Assembly (NCBI GenBank): GCA_947454105.1
Contig: CANGIP010000012.1
Location: forward strand, 1-64,000
Source: Actinomycetota bacterium
Lineage (GTDB): Bacteria > Actinomycetota > Acidimicrobiia > Acidimicrobiales > Ilumatobacteraceae
Length of the DNA: 64,000 nt
Reading direction: 5' to 3'
Below the pieces are notes generated by a model. It saw nothing but the letters and a program-made list of their open reading frames with translations, ran no database searches and was not told the origin of the DNA. Shown here piece by piece: positions 33,077 through 43,054 of this stretch. Position 1 is the first letter of the stretch. Each line of letters begins with the position of its first letter. Position numbers and translations under genes: made by a program.

Positions 33077-34473
33077 GCGGAACATACGCCCACGCTCCTG
33101 GCTTTATTGCCGGAGATCGTCCAAAGATCGTGACATCACGATTTGAATACGAAGATTCGTACACATTGCAGCGATACCTGGCAACCGATGGCTATCAAGG
33201 TTTGCGCGCTGCACTTGGTCGTGCGGCTAATGAAGTGCACGACGAAGTCAAGAGCGCAACGGTTCTTGGTCGTGGTGGAGCTGGTTTCCCCGCTGGCACA
33301 AAGTGGGGACTCACACCACAAGGTGTGTACCCGCGTTATTTAGTTGTCAATGGCGACGAGAGCGAACCTGGTACCTACAAAGACCGCTTGCTCATGGAAC
33401 GCGACCCACACCAATTGATTGAAGGTTGTTTGATCGCGTGTTACGCGGCCGGACTGTCGCAGTGCTTCTTGTACATCCGTGGCGAAATGGCATTGGCACA
33501 AGAGCGTGTTGCTGCTGCATTGAACGATGCTTACGCCGCTGGATATGTCGGCAAAAACATTTTGGGCTCAAAGTTTTCTGTTGACATCGTGTTGCACTGG
33601 GGTGCTGGTGCTTACGTTGTCGGTGAAGAAACTGCGTTGATCGAAAGTCTTGAAGGCAATCGCGGCATGCCGCGTTTGAAGCCCCCGTATTTCCCCGCAG
33701 CGATTGGTCTGTACGGTCAGCCGACGATCGTGAACAACGTTGAAACTCTGGCGAACTTGCCATGGTTGTTGCGTAACGGCGCCGAGGCTTACACAGCAAT
33801 CGGAACTAAGACTTCACCAGGTACACGAATGGTTGCAGTGAGCGGTCATGTCAATCGTCCCGGTGTCTACGAAATCATCAACGGTGTGACTACCTTCCGC
33901 GACTTGTTGTACAAAGAAGAATTCTGTGGTGGTATTCGTAACGGCAACCAGTTGAAGGCGTTTGTCCCTGGTGGCGGTTCGGCACCTTGGTTCACCGAAG
34001 ATCAACTTGATATTCCTTTTGAAGGACCACAAGCTGGCGCTGCTGGTTCGATGCTCGGATCAGGTGCCGTCATGGTGATGGATGAGACAACCGACATTCC
34101 CGCCGCTGCTCTCACCCTGACTCGTTTCTATGCGCACGAATCATGCGGTAAGTGCACTCCATGTCGCGAAGGCGGAACTTGGCTTGAGCGAATTCTCAGT
34201 CGAGTCGTTGACGGTAAAGGCACGATGGCCGATCTCGATCAGCTCATTGAAGTCGGTACATCAATTTGTCCCGGAGATTTTCCGCACGCCTCAAATGCAA
34301 AGTTAGGTATTAGTGCCGTTCCATTCCCGTACAAGATGAACACCATTTGTTTCGTCGGACCGTCGGCATATGCACCAGTGAACTCGGCACTTGTTTTGTT
34401 CCGTGAAGAATTCGAAGCCAAGATCGTCAAGCGCAATACGATCCCTGTTACCGCCGTTGGAGCTGCGTCATGA
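33073..34473 (+). CDS. nuoF: NADH-quinone oxidoreductase subunit F
   Basis: A 466-aa subunit where NADH reduces FMN and cluster N3. Motifs: GRGGAGFPAGTKWG (NADH/FMN), VVNGDESEPGTYKDR, the GAGAYVVGEETALIESLEG glycine loop, and N3 ligands ESCGKCTPCREGG plus SICPGD. ATG 33073 overlaps the nuoE stop. Only this copy exists in the window, so the first complex I alone has a built-in NADH site. Confidence 0.96.
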   Translation: MSGTYAHAPGFIAGDRPKIVTSRFEYEDSYTLQRYLATDGYQGLRAALGRAANEVHDEVKSATVLGRGGAGFPAGTKWGLTPQGVYPRYLVVNGDESEPGTYKDRLLMERDPHQLIEGCLIACYAAGLSQCFLYIRGEMALAQERVAAALNDAYAAGYVGKNILGSKFSVDIVLHWGAGAYVVGEETALIESLEGNRGMPRLKPPYFPAAIGLYGQPTIVNNVETLANLPWLLRNGAEAYTAIGTKTSPGTRMVAVSGHVNRPGVYEIINGVTTFRDLLYKEEFCGGIRNGNQLKAFVPGGGSAPWFTEDQLDIPFEGPQAGAAGSMLGSGAVMVMDETTDIPAAALTLTRFYAHESCGKCTPCREGGTWLERILSRVVDGKGTMADLDQLIEVGTSICPGDFPHASNAKLGISAVPFPYKMNTICFVGPSAYAPVNSALVLFREEFEAKIVKRNTIPVTAVGAAS

Positions 34474-36839
34474 CCACGACTGAACCCAACATCGAAAACG
34501 CGGCACCGGTTGACCCAAATGCCATCACGATGTCGATCAACGGTAAACCCGTTGCGGCGCGTAAAGGCGAATTGATCATTGCTGCTGCTGATCGCAGTGG
34601 CGATTACATTCCGCGTTTCTGTTACCACCCGCGTATGAGTGCTGTTGGTATGTGCCGTCAGTGTTTGGTTGAAGTCGAAGGTCCACGCGGACCGATGATG
34701 GTGGTCAGTTGCATGACCCCAGTTGCCGAAGGCCAAATTGTTCGCACCGAAACCGATCAAGTGAAGCGCGCACAAGAAGGCATCGTCGAATTGTTGTTGG
34801 CGAATCACCCGCTTGATTGTCCAGTGTGCGACAAGGGTGGCGAATGCCCATTGCAAGATCAGGCGTTTAGTCATGGTCCTGGCGAAAGTCGCTATATCGA
34901 AGAGAAGCGCCACTACGAAAAGCCGATCCCGATCAGCGATCTGGTTTTGCTTGACCGTGAGCGTTGCATCTTGTGTGATCGTTGCACGCGTTTTGCTGAT
35001 GAAGTTGCCGGCGATGCGTTGATTCACTTCACGTCACGTGGCAATAACACGCAAGTACAGACTTTCCCCGACGAACCATTTAGTTCGTACTTCTCGGGTA
35101 ACACTGTGCAGATTTGCCCAGTCGGTGCACTCACCGCACAGCCATACCGATTTAAGGCCCGTCCGTGGGACCTTGAAAAGACCGAAAGCACGTGCACCAC
35201 ATGTTCGGTAGGTTGTCGCATCACACTTGAATCAAGCCGCGATGAGTTGTTGCGCTATCAAGGCGTCGACAGCGATCCGGTGAACCACGGTTGGTTGTGC
35301 GATAAGGGTCGCTTCAATTTTGAATCAGTGAAGAGCGATCAGCGTCTGGCTGAGCCAATGGTGAAGCACAACGGCGCTTTGGTTCCAACATCGTGGAGCT
35401 CTGCGTTGTCAACTGCGGCTGATCTGATTTCGAAGTCAATCAAAGAAGGTGGAGCACAAAGTGTCGCCATTCTTGGTGGCGCTCGCGGAACCAACGAAGA
35501 TGCTCACGCATGGTCGTTGTTTGCTCAGGCTTTAGGCGTCACCAACGTTGATGCACAGCTCGATGATGGTTTGCCCGCCTCGATCTATGCATACAACCAG
35601 GCGACCATTGATCAAGCGGCTAACGCAACAACGGTCATCTTGTTGTCGCCAGACCTTAAAGAAGAGTTGCCCATTTTGTATTTGCGCTTGCGCGATGCTT
35701 CTGAAAAGAAGCGCAGCAAGCTGATCGAATTCGCACCCAAGCAAACCGGCATCACGCGTTATGCATGGAAATCGGTTGCTTACGAACCAGGCAGCCAAGT
35801 TGCCGTTGTTGCTGGCACTTTGGCTGAAGCAACAATCGCAGCTCAAGTTGCCAAGGGTTCAGTTGTCGTAGTTGTCGGTCGTGCCAACTTGGCCGAAGAC
35901 GATTCGTTCACGATGGCTGCACTTGATGCAGTGATGGCTGTTGCTCCTCATGCGTCGGTTCTGCCAGTCGTGCGCCGTGGCAATGTGCGGGGTGCTATTG
36001 AAAGTGGTTTGGTCACCGGATCAACATCTTCAATCTTGCGTGCAGCTGCTGCTGGAAAAATCAACTGTTTGATTCTTCTTGGTGCCGACCCGATTGCTGA
36101 CGTGCGCGACACCGAGCTTGCGCGACAGGCCATGGCTGCTGTCCAACATGTCATTGCCGTAGATACTTTTGCTTCGACGTCATCACAGCGCGCCGACGTG
36201 TTGTTGCCGGCTGCTGCCTTCGGTGAAAAAGATGGAACCACGACAAACCTTGAAGGACGAGTCACGCAACTCAACCGCAAGGTCAATGTGCATGGCACGG
36301 CTCGCCCCGACTGGATGATTGCACTTGAGCTTGCCGATTACTTAGGCCACGACTTGGGAGTTGGTTCGGTACAAGAAGTTCACCAACACTTGGTGAGTAA
36401 AGTTTCGGCATTCGCTGATGCGACTCGTGCTGCACTTGCGATCAACCCAGACGGAATTTTGTTGCGACGTTCAACCGGTAACGCTTCTGCAGTCACCGCA
36501 CCAGCTGTGCCTGATCGTCCTGGTTTTGGTTATCGATTAGTCGTCAGTCGCAAGTTGTATGACAACGGAAGCAACGTTGCGCATTCGCCGTCGCTTGCCC
36601 CATTAGCGACAAGTTCGTCATTGCACATGCATCCGCTTGATCTTGATCGACTCGGTGCTTCGGCTGGTGCGCAGGTCAAGGTTTCAAACGATCGCACATC
36701 AATCGTGATGCCGATCGTTGCTGATGAATCAGTGACGCGCGGAACTGTTTGGGCCGCGTGGGCTCAAAGCGGTTCAAACATTGGCGAACTCATTGATTCG
36801 TTACGTTCGGTCAACGATGTGAAGGTGGAAACACTGTGA
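34470..36839 (+). CDS. nuoG: NADH-quinone oxidoreductase subunit G
   Basis: A 789-aa Fe-S subunit. The N-terminal 2Fe-2S domain has CYHPRMSAVGMCRQC; then HPLDCPVCDKGGECPLQD, CILCDRC and QICPVGAL. The next block, CTTCSVGC with WLCDKGRF, matches the extra N7 cluster found in some bacteria. The rest is a molybdopterin-oxidoreductase-like domain without cofactor function. Electrons pass from NuoE/F towards NuoI. The stop overlaps nuoH by 4 bp. Confidence 0.95.
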   Translation: MTTTEPNIENAAPVDPNAITMSINGKPVAARKGELIIAAADRSGDYIPRFCYHPRMSAVGMCRQCLVEVEGPRGPMMVVSCMTPVAEGQIVRTETDQVKRAQEGIVELLLANHPLDCPVCDKGGECPLQDQAFSHGPGESRYIEEKRHYEKPIPISDLVLLDRERCILCDRCTRFADEVAGDALIHFTSRGNNTQVQTFPDEPFSSYFSGNTVQICPVGALTAQPYRFKARPWDLEKTESTCTTCSVGCRITLESSRDELLRYQGVDSDPVNHGWLCDKGRFNFESVKSDQRLAEPMVKHNGALVPTSWSSALSTAADLISKSIKEGGAQSVAILGGARGTNEDAHAWSLFAQALGVTNVDAQLDDGLPASIYAYNQATIDQAANATTVILLSPDLKEELPILYLRLRDASEKKRSKLIEFAPKQTGITRYAWKSVAYEPGSQVAVVAGTLAEATIAAQVAKGSVVVVVGRANLAEDDSFTMAALDAVMAVAPHASVLPVVRRGNVRGAIESGLVTGSTSSILRAAAAGKINCLILLGADPIADVRDTELARQAMAAVQHVIAVDTFASTSSQRADVLLPAAAFGEKDGTTTNLEGRVTQLNRKVNVHGTARPDWMIALELADYLGHDLGVGSVQEVHQHLVSKVSAFADATRAALAINPDGILLRRSTGNASAVTAPAVPDRPGFGYRLVVSRKLYDNGSNVAHSPSLAPLATSSSLHMHPLDLDRLGASAGAQVKVSNDRTSIVMPIVADESVTRGTVWAAWAQSGSNIGELIDSLRSVNDVKVETL

Positions 36840-38053
36840 ACAACCCGACTTCAATTCTGGGACTCGATCCAATCGCTATTGGCGATTTGATTTGGGCACC
36901 ACTTGTCATTATCTTGCTCAAAGTCGTCGTGATCTTTGTTCTTGGACTTGTCGCGACCATGTTGATGGTGTGGTTCGAACGTAAAGCAATCGCTGGCATG
37001 GGTAACCGCATCGGACCAAACAAAGCGGGTCCGTGGGGATTGCTGCAAACTTTGGCCGACGGAATCAAGTTGTTCTTCAAAGAAGACTTGATGCCCGATC
37101 GTGCTGACCGATTTGTTTTTAAACTGGCCCCGTATTTGGCATTCGTTCCAGCCTTCTTGGTGTGGTCGGTCATTCCACTCGGTGGAGATTTCTCGAATGG
37201 CAAAGGTGGAATTGTCACCTGGTTCGGTCATGCAACGCGTGTTCAGTTAGCCGATCCGCCAGTTGGAGTTTTGTTGCTGCTCGCACTGTCGTCTGTTGCC
37301 GTGTACGGCATCATGTTGGCTGGTTGGTCAAGTGGTTCTAAGTATCCACTCCTCGGATCGGTGCGTGCTTCGGCACAAATGGTTTCGTATGAAGCAGCAC
37401 TTGGTCTGAGCATCGCCACAGTGATTTTGTTGGCAGGCACTTTGTCAACGAGTGGCATCGTTGGACACCAATCGAGTTTCGCCGATTGGCACGTTGTGTC
37501 AACCGGTGTCATTCCGTTCATCATCTTCATGTTGGCGGCAACTGCAGAAATGAATCGCCCGCCGTTCGACTTGGTAGAAGCCGAACAAGAGCTCGTCGGC
37601 GGATTCAATACCGAATACTCGAGCATTCGTTTCGGACTTTTCTTCTTAGCCGAATTCATGAACACCATCACTATGAGTGGAGTCATCGTGACGTTGTTCT
37701 TTGGTGGCCCGCAAGGATTGTTTAACATCCCCGGAATTCCTGGCGCGATTGAAGGCTCAATTTGGCTCATCGCCAAAGTGCTCGTGTTCTTGTACATCTA
37801 TGTCTGGATGCGAGCAACCTTGCCTCGCTTCCGTTATGACCAGTTGATGGATCTTGGTTGGAAGATTTTGATTCCAACTTCACTCGGTTGGTTTATGTTG
37901 ATGGCAGTTTTGCGCTTAAGTCGCGATGAAAACTGGAACCGTGGTCTTGTCGCCATCGTCGCTGCAGTCATCATTCTTGGTTGTGTCGCACTGATGTCGA
38001 CCGCTGTGAAAGTTAGTAAAGCCAATCGCGAACGTGAAGGAGCGATGTTCTGA
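36836..38053 (+). CDS. nuoH: NADH-quinone oxidoreductase subunit H
   Basis: A 405-aa eight-helix subunit forming the membrane entry to the quinone cavity. The first loop keeps the canonical [20 protein letters not shown] and [11 protein letters not shown], and the fifth-sixth helix loop reads [20 protein letters not shown] with all conserved Glu. The C-terminus extends about 40 residues beyond E. coli NuoH. It shares one base with nuoI. Compare NuoH2 at 53413, where several of these residues change. Confidence 0.96.
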   Translation: MNNPTSILGLDPIAIGDLIWAPLVIILLKVVVIFVLGLVATMLMVWFERKAIAGMGNRIGPNKAGPWGLLQTLADGIKLFFKEDLMPDRADRFVFKLAPYLAFVPAFLVWSVIPLGGDFSNGKGGIVTWFGHATRVQLADPPVGVLLLLALSSVAVYGIMLAGWSSGSKYPLLGSVRASAQMVSYEAALGLSIATVILLAGTLSTSGIVGHQSSFADWHVVSTGVIPFIIFMLAATAEMNRPPFDLVEAEQELVGGFNTEYSSIRFGLFFLAEFMNTITMSGVIVTLFFGGPQGLFNIPGIPGAIEGSIWLIAKVLVFLYIYVWMRATLPRFRYDQLMDLGWKILIPTSLGWFMLMAVLRLSRDENWNRGLVAIVAAVIILGCVALMSTAVKVSKANREREGAMF

Positions 38054-38697
38054 TGGGTTACCTCGGAGGATTTCTTGTCACGCTGGCTCAGGTCGGTCGT
38101 CGCAACAAACTGACACTTGAGTATTCAGGTGGACGTCAAAACAAAAAGGGCAAACCGCAAAAGGACGAGAAGGCTCCCAAGCCCGAACGTTTGCACGGCC
38201 GCCATGTTTTGAACCGCTACGAAGATGGTATGGAAAAGTGCATCGGCTGCGAGTTGTGCGCCGGCGTCTGCCCAGCGAAGTGCATCTATGTCCGCGGTGC
38301 CGATAACGATCCCGAGAATCCCACATCGCCAGGTGAGCGCTTTGGTTTCGTGTACGAAATCAACTACTTGCGTTGTATCCACTGCGATCTTTGTGTTGAA
38401 GCTTGCCCAACTGAGGCAATTACCGAGTCAAAGTTGTTTGAATTCTCATTCACGAACCGCAAAGACGCGATTTACACCAAGGTTGAATTGGTTGTCGGAG
38501 ACGATGGCAAACCCCAGCAAATGCCGTGGGAAGACTGGCGCGAAGGTGAAGATGTCTTGACATCGGGTTGGTTGCGCGCCACCGCGCCATCGGGCGATGC
38601 AACTTTTGAAGGTGTCGTTGGATGGAGTGGCGAGTTGGGTTACGGCGTTCGCGCGCCCGAGCCTGCTCAAGATCAGAGAGACGAGGCTGGTCACTGA
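38053..38697 (+). CDS. nuoI: NADH-quinone oxidoreductase subunit I
   Basis: A 214-aa subunit with clusters N6a and N6b: [15 protein letters not shown] and [12 protein letters not shown]. An N-terminal amphipathic segment ([12 protein letters not shown]) lies on the membrane, and a C-terminal tail of about 60 residues follows the second cluster. It connects NuoG to cluster N2 in NuoB. TGATG overlap with nuoJ. Confidence 0.96.
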   Translation: MGYLGGFLVTLAQVGRRNKLTLEYSGGRQNKKGKPQKDEKAPKPERLHGRHVLNRYEDGMEKCIGCELCAGVCPAKCIYVRGADNDPENPTSPGERFGFVYEINYLRCIHCDLCVEACPTEAITESKLFEFSFTNRKDAIYTKVELVVGDDGKPQQMPWEDWREGEDVLTSGWLRATAPSGDATFEGVVGWSGELGYGVRAPEPAQDQRDEAGH

Positions 38698-39239
38698 TGG
38701 AACTAGTGGTCTTCGTACTTGCTGCCGCCATGATTTTGGTTGGCGGACTCGGAGTAGTCCTTCGTAGTCATCCAGTGCACGCTGCGCTGAGTCTGATCTT
38801 GACTCTGTTCGGTGTTGCAGTAATGTTCGTTTCGCAACAAGCTCATTTTCTTGCGGCGGTACAAGTCATTGTGTATGCCGGAGCAATTGTCGTGTTGTTC
38901 TTGTTCGTGATCATGCTTCTTGGCGTCGACCGAACTGAAGATCTCAAAACCGAACCCTTCAAGGTACAACGTCCCCTCGCAGTCATCGTCGGGCTCGGAG
39001 TTGTGGGCTTAGTAACTGCGGCTGTTGTGACATCGCGTGATGTTGTTGCTACTCGTGGTGCGGGCATTATCGAGCCGGCCATGACTGATCCAGATTCAAA
39101 TATCCGTCAACTGTCACGCAGTGTGTTTGGTGATTATGTCGTGGCCTTTGAAGTGACGTCCGTGTTATTGGTTGTTGCAGTTGTCGGCACGGTTTTGCTC
39201 ACTCGCAAAGTGAAGCCGACGTCAAAGGAGTCTCAGTGA
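38697..39239 (+). CDS. nuoJ: NADH-quinone oxidoreductase subunit J
   Basis: A 180-aa five-helix membrane subunit. Helix 3 has the family pattern [26 protein letters not shown], with the Tyr-Ala-Gly-Ala turn linked to the quinone-to-pump relay. ATG 38697 overlaps the nuoI stop; the frame upstream belongs to nuoI in another frame. The outer loop between helices 4 and 5 is long (about 40 residues). Confidence 0.94.
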   Translation: MELVVFVLAAAMILVGGLGVVLRSHPVHAALSLILTLFGVAVMFVSQQAHFLAAVQVIVYAGAIVVLFLFVIMLLGVDRTEDLKTEPFKVQRPLAVIVGLGVVGLVTAAVVTSRDVVATRGAGIIEPAMTDPDSNIRQLSRSVFGDYVVAFEVTSVLLVVAVVGTVLLTRKVKPTSKESQ

Positions 39240-39565
39240 TGTCAGCTTTGATCGCTGCGGCGACACCTACCACGACGTGGTATTTGGTGCTTGCGGCTGT
39301 TTTGTTTGGAATTGGCACGGTCGGTGTTTTGGTCCGCCGCAACCCTCTCGTGATGTTCATGTGTATTGAACTCATGTTGAATGCCGTCAACTTGACGTTC
39401 GTGGCCCTCGCCAAGCGACTCGGTGACATTGGTGGTCAAACCACGGTGTTCTTCGTGATGGTTGTGGCTGCAGCCGAAGTTGTTGTGGGTCTCGGAATCA
39501 TCGTGTCCATTATGCGTAAGCGCCCAGGTGCAAACGTTGACGACATTTCGGCGCTGAAGGGCTGA
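39239..39565 (+). CDS. nuoK: NADH-quinone oxidoreductase subunit K
   Basis: A 108-aa three-helix subunit related to MrpC. Conserved Glu residues for proton transfer lie in [18 protein letters not shown] and [21 protein letters not shown] lies eight bases before ATG 39239; GTG 39236 is the other option. nuoL starts 10 bp downstream. Confidence 0.95.
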   Translation: MSALIAAATPTTTWYLVLAAVLFGIGTVGVLVRRNPLVMFMCIELMLNAVNLTFVALAKRLGDIGGQTTVFFVMVVAAAEVVVGLGIIVSIMRKRPGANVDDISALKG

Positions 39566-39575
39566 GGGGAAAACG

Positions 39576-41489
39576 ATGCTCGATCTCATTTGGTTAATCC
39601 CAGCGCTACCGCTTGCTGGCTTTATTTTGATTCTGTTGTTCGGTCGCTTGTTGGGCGAACCGAAGTCCGGAATCTTGGCAGCATTAATGGTTGCTGGATC
39701 TTTCGCTGTCACGGTTGGCGTGTTCTTTGAGTTGTTATCAAAAACAACCGAAGAGCGTCATCATGTTCTCAAGGCGTTCTCGTGGGTGCCGATTGGTTCG
39801 TTGCATGTCGACTTAGCTTTCTTGGCTGATCCGCTCAGCATCACGATGGCTTTGTTCGTGACCGGAATTGGTTCACTGATTCACCTCTATGCAATTGGCT
39901 ATATGCATGGTGACCCCAAGTTCTCAAAGTTCTTCTTGTATCTCAACTTGTTCGTGTTCTCGATGTTGATGTTGGTCATGGGCGAAAATTTGCTCGTTAC
40001 CTTCCTCGGCTGGGAAGGCGTGGGTACGTGTTCGTACTTCTTGATTTCGTTCTGGCATACCCGTGAAAGTGCCGCAACCGCTGGCAAGAAAGCATTCGTC
40101 ACTAACCGTGTTGGTGACTGGGGCGTCATGATGGCGATGTTCTTGGCTTTCGGTGCAACTGGAACTTTGAGTTACGCGGGAATTAATCACGCTGCCGAAT
40201 CAGGTGCCCTATCTGTAGCCACCGCAACGGGAATCGCCATGATGTTGTTCATCGGTGCATGCGGCAAGAGTGCACAGCTGCCGTTGTACATCTGGTTGCC
40301 TGACGCCATGGAAGGTCCGACGCCAGTTTCGGCTCTTATTCACGCGGCAACCATGGTGACTGCAGGCGTCTTCTTGATGACTCGTATTAGTCCGGTGTTG
40401 TCAATTGCATACTCGTGGGCGCCAACCATCATTGCCGTTGTTGGTGTTGCCACCGCGTTGTTTGCTGCCACTATTGCAGTTGCTCAAACAGACATAAAAA
40501 AGGTCTTGGCTTATTCGACTGTTAGCCAACTTGGCTTCATGTTCTTGGCGATTGGTTCAGGCGCATATGTCGCCGCAATCTTCCACATGATCACCCATGC
40601 TTTCTTTAAGGCCTTGTTGTTCTTGGGATCTGGTTCAGTGATTCACGGAATGCACCACGAACAAGACATGCGCAAGATGGGGGCACTACGCATCTTGATG
40701 CCGATCACCGCTCTCACGTTCATCGTCGGTTGGTTGGCCATTGCTGGCGTACCACCGTTTGCTGGATTCTGGAGCAAGGACGAAATTCTTTTGTTCGCAT
40801 TTGCCAAGAGCCCAATTCTGTATGTCGTCGGCATGATTACTGCACTGCTCACGGCGTACTACATGACTCGTCAAGTGATCATGGTCTTCTTCGGCGAAGC
40901 CCGTTGGAAAGATCAGAGCGAAGAGCACGGCGCCCACGGCGATTTCAAACCGCATGAGAGCCCCAAAGTTATGCTCGCACCACTCGTTGTACTTGCTGGA
41001 TTGTCCATTGTTGGCGGAGCATTGCAGCTTCCCTTTAACCACAACACCAAGTTCCTTGAAAAGTGGTTGGCTCCGGTGACCGAGTTTGGTGAGAAGAATA
41101 TTTCTGGAACATGGGCCGACAACAACAAGTACATCTTGTTGGCTGTCGCGGTCGTAGTGGCTTTGACTGGTATCGCTGTTTCGTATCTGGTGTATTCAAA
41201 AAAGAAGTTCGCGGCAATTGAACCCAATGTCATGGCTCAAGGTTGGTTTTACGACAAGGGCATCTCAAATTTCATGGGCGGACCTGGTCGCAAAGCTTTT
41301 GACGCAATCACTTGGGCCGATCGCACCATTGTTGATGGTGCAGTCAATGGCGTGGGCAAACTTGTTCAAGGAGCCGGTGGTTTCTTGCGTAAAGGACAAA
41401 CCGGAGCCGTGCGTAGTTACGCAGCTGCTGTGGGCTTAGGCGTTGTCGCCTTACTTGTCTGGTTCTTCGTTCGAGGAGTGGTGCTGTGA
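39576..41489 (+). CDS. nuoL: NADH-quinone oxidoreductase subunit L
   Basis: A 637-aa antiporter-like proton-pumping subunit with about 16 helices. Core motifs: LVTFLGWEGVGTCSYFLISFWH, IGACGKSAQLPLYIWLPDAMEGPTPVSALIHAATM and DIKKVLAYSTVSQLGFM. The long C-terminal lateral helix is present (TVDG-type DRTIVDGAVNGVGKLVQ, then a final helix). A short His/Glu-rich loop (EEHGAHGDFKPHESPK) precedes the last helices. It overlaps nuoM. Confidence 0.96.
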   Translation: MLDLIWLIPALPLAGFILILLFGRLLGEPKSGILAALMVAGSFAVTVGVFFELLSKTTEERHHVLKAFSWVPIGSLHVDLAFLADPLSITMALFVTGIGSLIHLYAIGYMHGDPKFSKFFLYLNLFVFSMLMLVMGENLLVTFLGWEGVGTCSYFLISFWHTRESAATAGKKAFVTNRVGDWGVMMAMFLAFGATGTLSYAGINHAAESGALSVATATGIAMMLFIGACGKSAQLPLYIWLPDAMEGPTPVSALIHAATMVTAGVFLMTRISPVLSIAYSWAPTIIAVVGVATALFAATIAVAQTDIKKVLAYSTVSQLGFMFLAIGSGAYVAAIFHMITHAFFKALLFLGSGSVIHGMHHEQDMRKMGALRILMPITALTFIVGWLAIAGVPPFAGFWSKDEILLFAFAKSPILYVVGMITALLTAYYMTRQVIMVFFGEARWKDQSEEHGAHGDFKPHESPKVMLAPLVVLAGLSIVGGALQLPFNHNTKFLEKWLAPVTEFGEKNISGTWADNNKYILLAVAVVVALTGIAVSYLVYSKKKFAAIEPNVMAQGWFYDKGISNFMGGPGRKAFDAITWADRTIVDGAVNGVGKLVQGAGGFLRKGQTGAVRSYAAAVGLGVVALLVWFFVRGVVL

Positions 41490-43054
41490 TGTCGTTGCTG
41501 GCCAGCGAAATGCACGGTTCGCTACCGTTCCCAATTCTGACTGCATTAATTTTGATTCCGGCTGCCGGATCAATTTTGACTCTGATTAGTTCTAACCTTC
41601 GTCCCGAAATCACCAAGTTGATTGCCTTATTGACGTCGGTATTCACTGGGGCACTTGGCTTGTGGATGCTCGCATCTTTCAAGACCGGAGAAGCCAGTTA
41701 CCAATTCACGTCGCAACATCAGTGGATTTCGTCGTGGCACATCGGCTGGCATGTCGGGGTCGACGGAATCTCATTGTTCTTAGTTGTACTGACGGGCTTC
41801 TTGTTCCCGTTGGTGATTGTTGGTTGCGATCCACACCATGATGAGAAGCGTTATCTGGCCTGGATCTTGTTACTTGAAGCCGGAGTCATGGGTTCGTTCT
41901 TGAGCCTTGACTTGTTCTTGTTCTTCTTGTTCTTCGAAATCGTTTTGGTACCGATGTATTTCTTGATCGGTGGTTGGGGTTACGACCAGCGCATCTACGC
42001 AGCAACCAAGTTCTTCTTGTACACCATGGTTGGCTCGGCCTTCATGTTGGTGGGCATTGTCACGACGGCACTGCTGGCAAAGAAAGATCTCGGACATATC
42101 AGTTTCGATCTCGTCGAAATTGCCGAAAGTGCCAACTTCGCGGCCAGCACAGGTCGTTGGTTGTTCTTTGCATTCGCCATTGCATTTGCGGTGAAAGTTC
42201 CGTTGTTCCCGTTGCACACGTGGCTTCCCGATGCTCACACTCAAGCACCAACGGGTGGCTCGGTCATCTTGGCCGGTGTGTTGTTAAAGCTCGGTACGTA
42301 TGGCTTGTTGCGCTTCGGCGTGTACTTATTCCCTGAGGCTGCGCTGTGGAGCCGTCAAATTTTCTTGACTCTTGCGGTGATCGGAATCATTTGGGGCGCA
42401 GTTGCAGCAACAATGCAAAAAGACCTCAAACGCCTTGTTGCGTATTCGTCAGTTGCTCACCTTGGTTTCATCGTGCTCGGAACGTTTGCTTTCACAGCCG
42501 AGGCCATGGGTGGTGGAGTCATGCAGATGATCAACCACGGTGTCTCAACGGGTGCACTCTTCTTGTTGGTCGGCATGATTTACGAGCGTCGTCACACGCG
42601 CCTCATTTCAGAACTTAAGGGCCTGCAGAAAGTTGCACCAATTTTCGCTGCGGCATTTATGGTCGTGATGTTGTCGAGTATCGGTGTGCCTGGCCTCAAC
42701 GGATTTGTTGGCGAATTCTTGGTATTGATCGGCAGTTTCGCGACTGCACGTTGGTGGGTTGTCGTTGCCGCGACCGGCGTGATCCTGGCAGCGTTGTATT
42801 TGCTCTGGGCTTACCAGCGGGTCTTCCACGGCGAACCCGATGAAGCCAACTCAACTTTCCGCGAACTGCGTCTGCGCGAAGGCTTGGTCTTGTTGCCATT
42901 CATCGGACTCATCATTTTCTGTGGCGTGTATCCGAAGCCAATGCTTGATCGCATTGAACCAAGTGTGAAAGCAATCTTGGTTCGCGTTGAAGAAAAGACT
43001 GGTTACGTTGCTCCAGAACCTGTGGTTCTGACAACTGAAGGGGAAGAGGGCTGA
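41489..43054 (+). CDS. nuoM: NADH-quinone oxidoreductase subunit M
   Basis: A 521-aa antiporter-like subunit of about 14 helices. Motifs: FFLFFEIVLVPMYFLIGGWG (with the key Glu), VKVPLFPLHTWLPDAHTQAPTGGSVILAGVLLK and DLKRLVAYSSVAHLGFIVLG. Either ATG 41489 or GTG 41486 starts the frame; both overlap the nuoL stop. It ends with an acidic soluble tail and shares one base with nuoN. Confidence 0.96.
   Translation: MSLLASEMHGSLPFPILTALILIPAAGSILTLISSNLRPEITKLIALLTSVFTGALGLWMLASFKTGEASYQFTSQHQWISSWHIGWHVGVDGISLFLVVLTGFLFPLVIVGCDPHHDEKRYLAWILLLEAGVMGSFLSLDLFLFFLFFEIVLVPMYFLIGGWGYDQRIYAATKFFLYTMVGSAFMLVGIVTTALLAKKDLGHISFDLVEIAESANFAASTGRWLFFAFAIAFAVKVPLFPLHTWLPDAHTQAPTGGSVILAGVLLKLGTYGLLRFGVYLFPEAALWSRQIFLTLAVIGIIWGAVAATMQKDLKRLVAYSSVAHLGFIVLGTFAFTAEAMGGGVMQMINHGVSTGALFLLVGMIYERRHTRLISELKGLQKVAPIFAAAFMVVMLSSIGVPGLNGFVGEFLVLIGSFATARWWVVVAATGVILAALYLLWAYQRVFHGEPDEANSTFRELRLREGLVLLPFIGLIIFCGVYPKPMLDRIEPSVKAILVRVEEKTGYVAPEPVVLTTEGEEG

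Noticed and set aside
34239..35027. Long leftward open frame (262 codons) opposite nuoF/nuoG
   Set aside because: It is a shadow of nuo coding DNA: both conserved genes run rightward through it with correct motifs, and the antisense translation resembles no family.
37243..37797. Leftward 184-codon frame inside nuoH
   Set aside because: Antisense of helix-coding DNA; nuoH motifs are intact on the plus strand.
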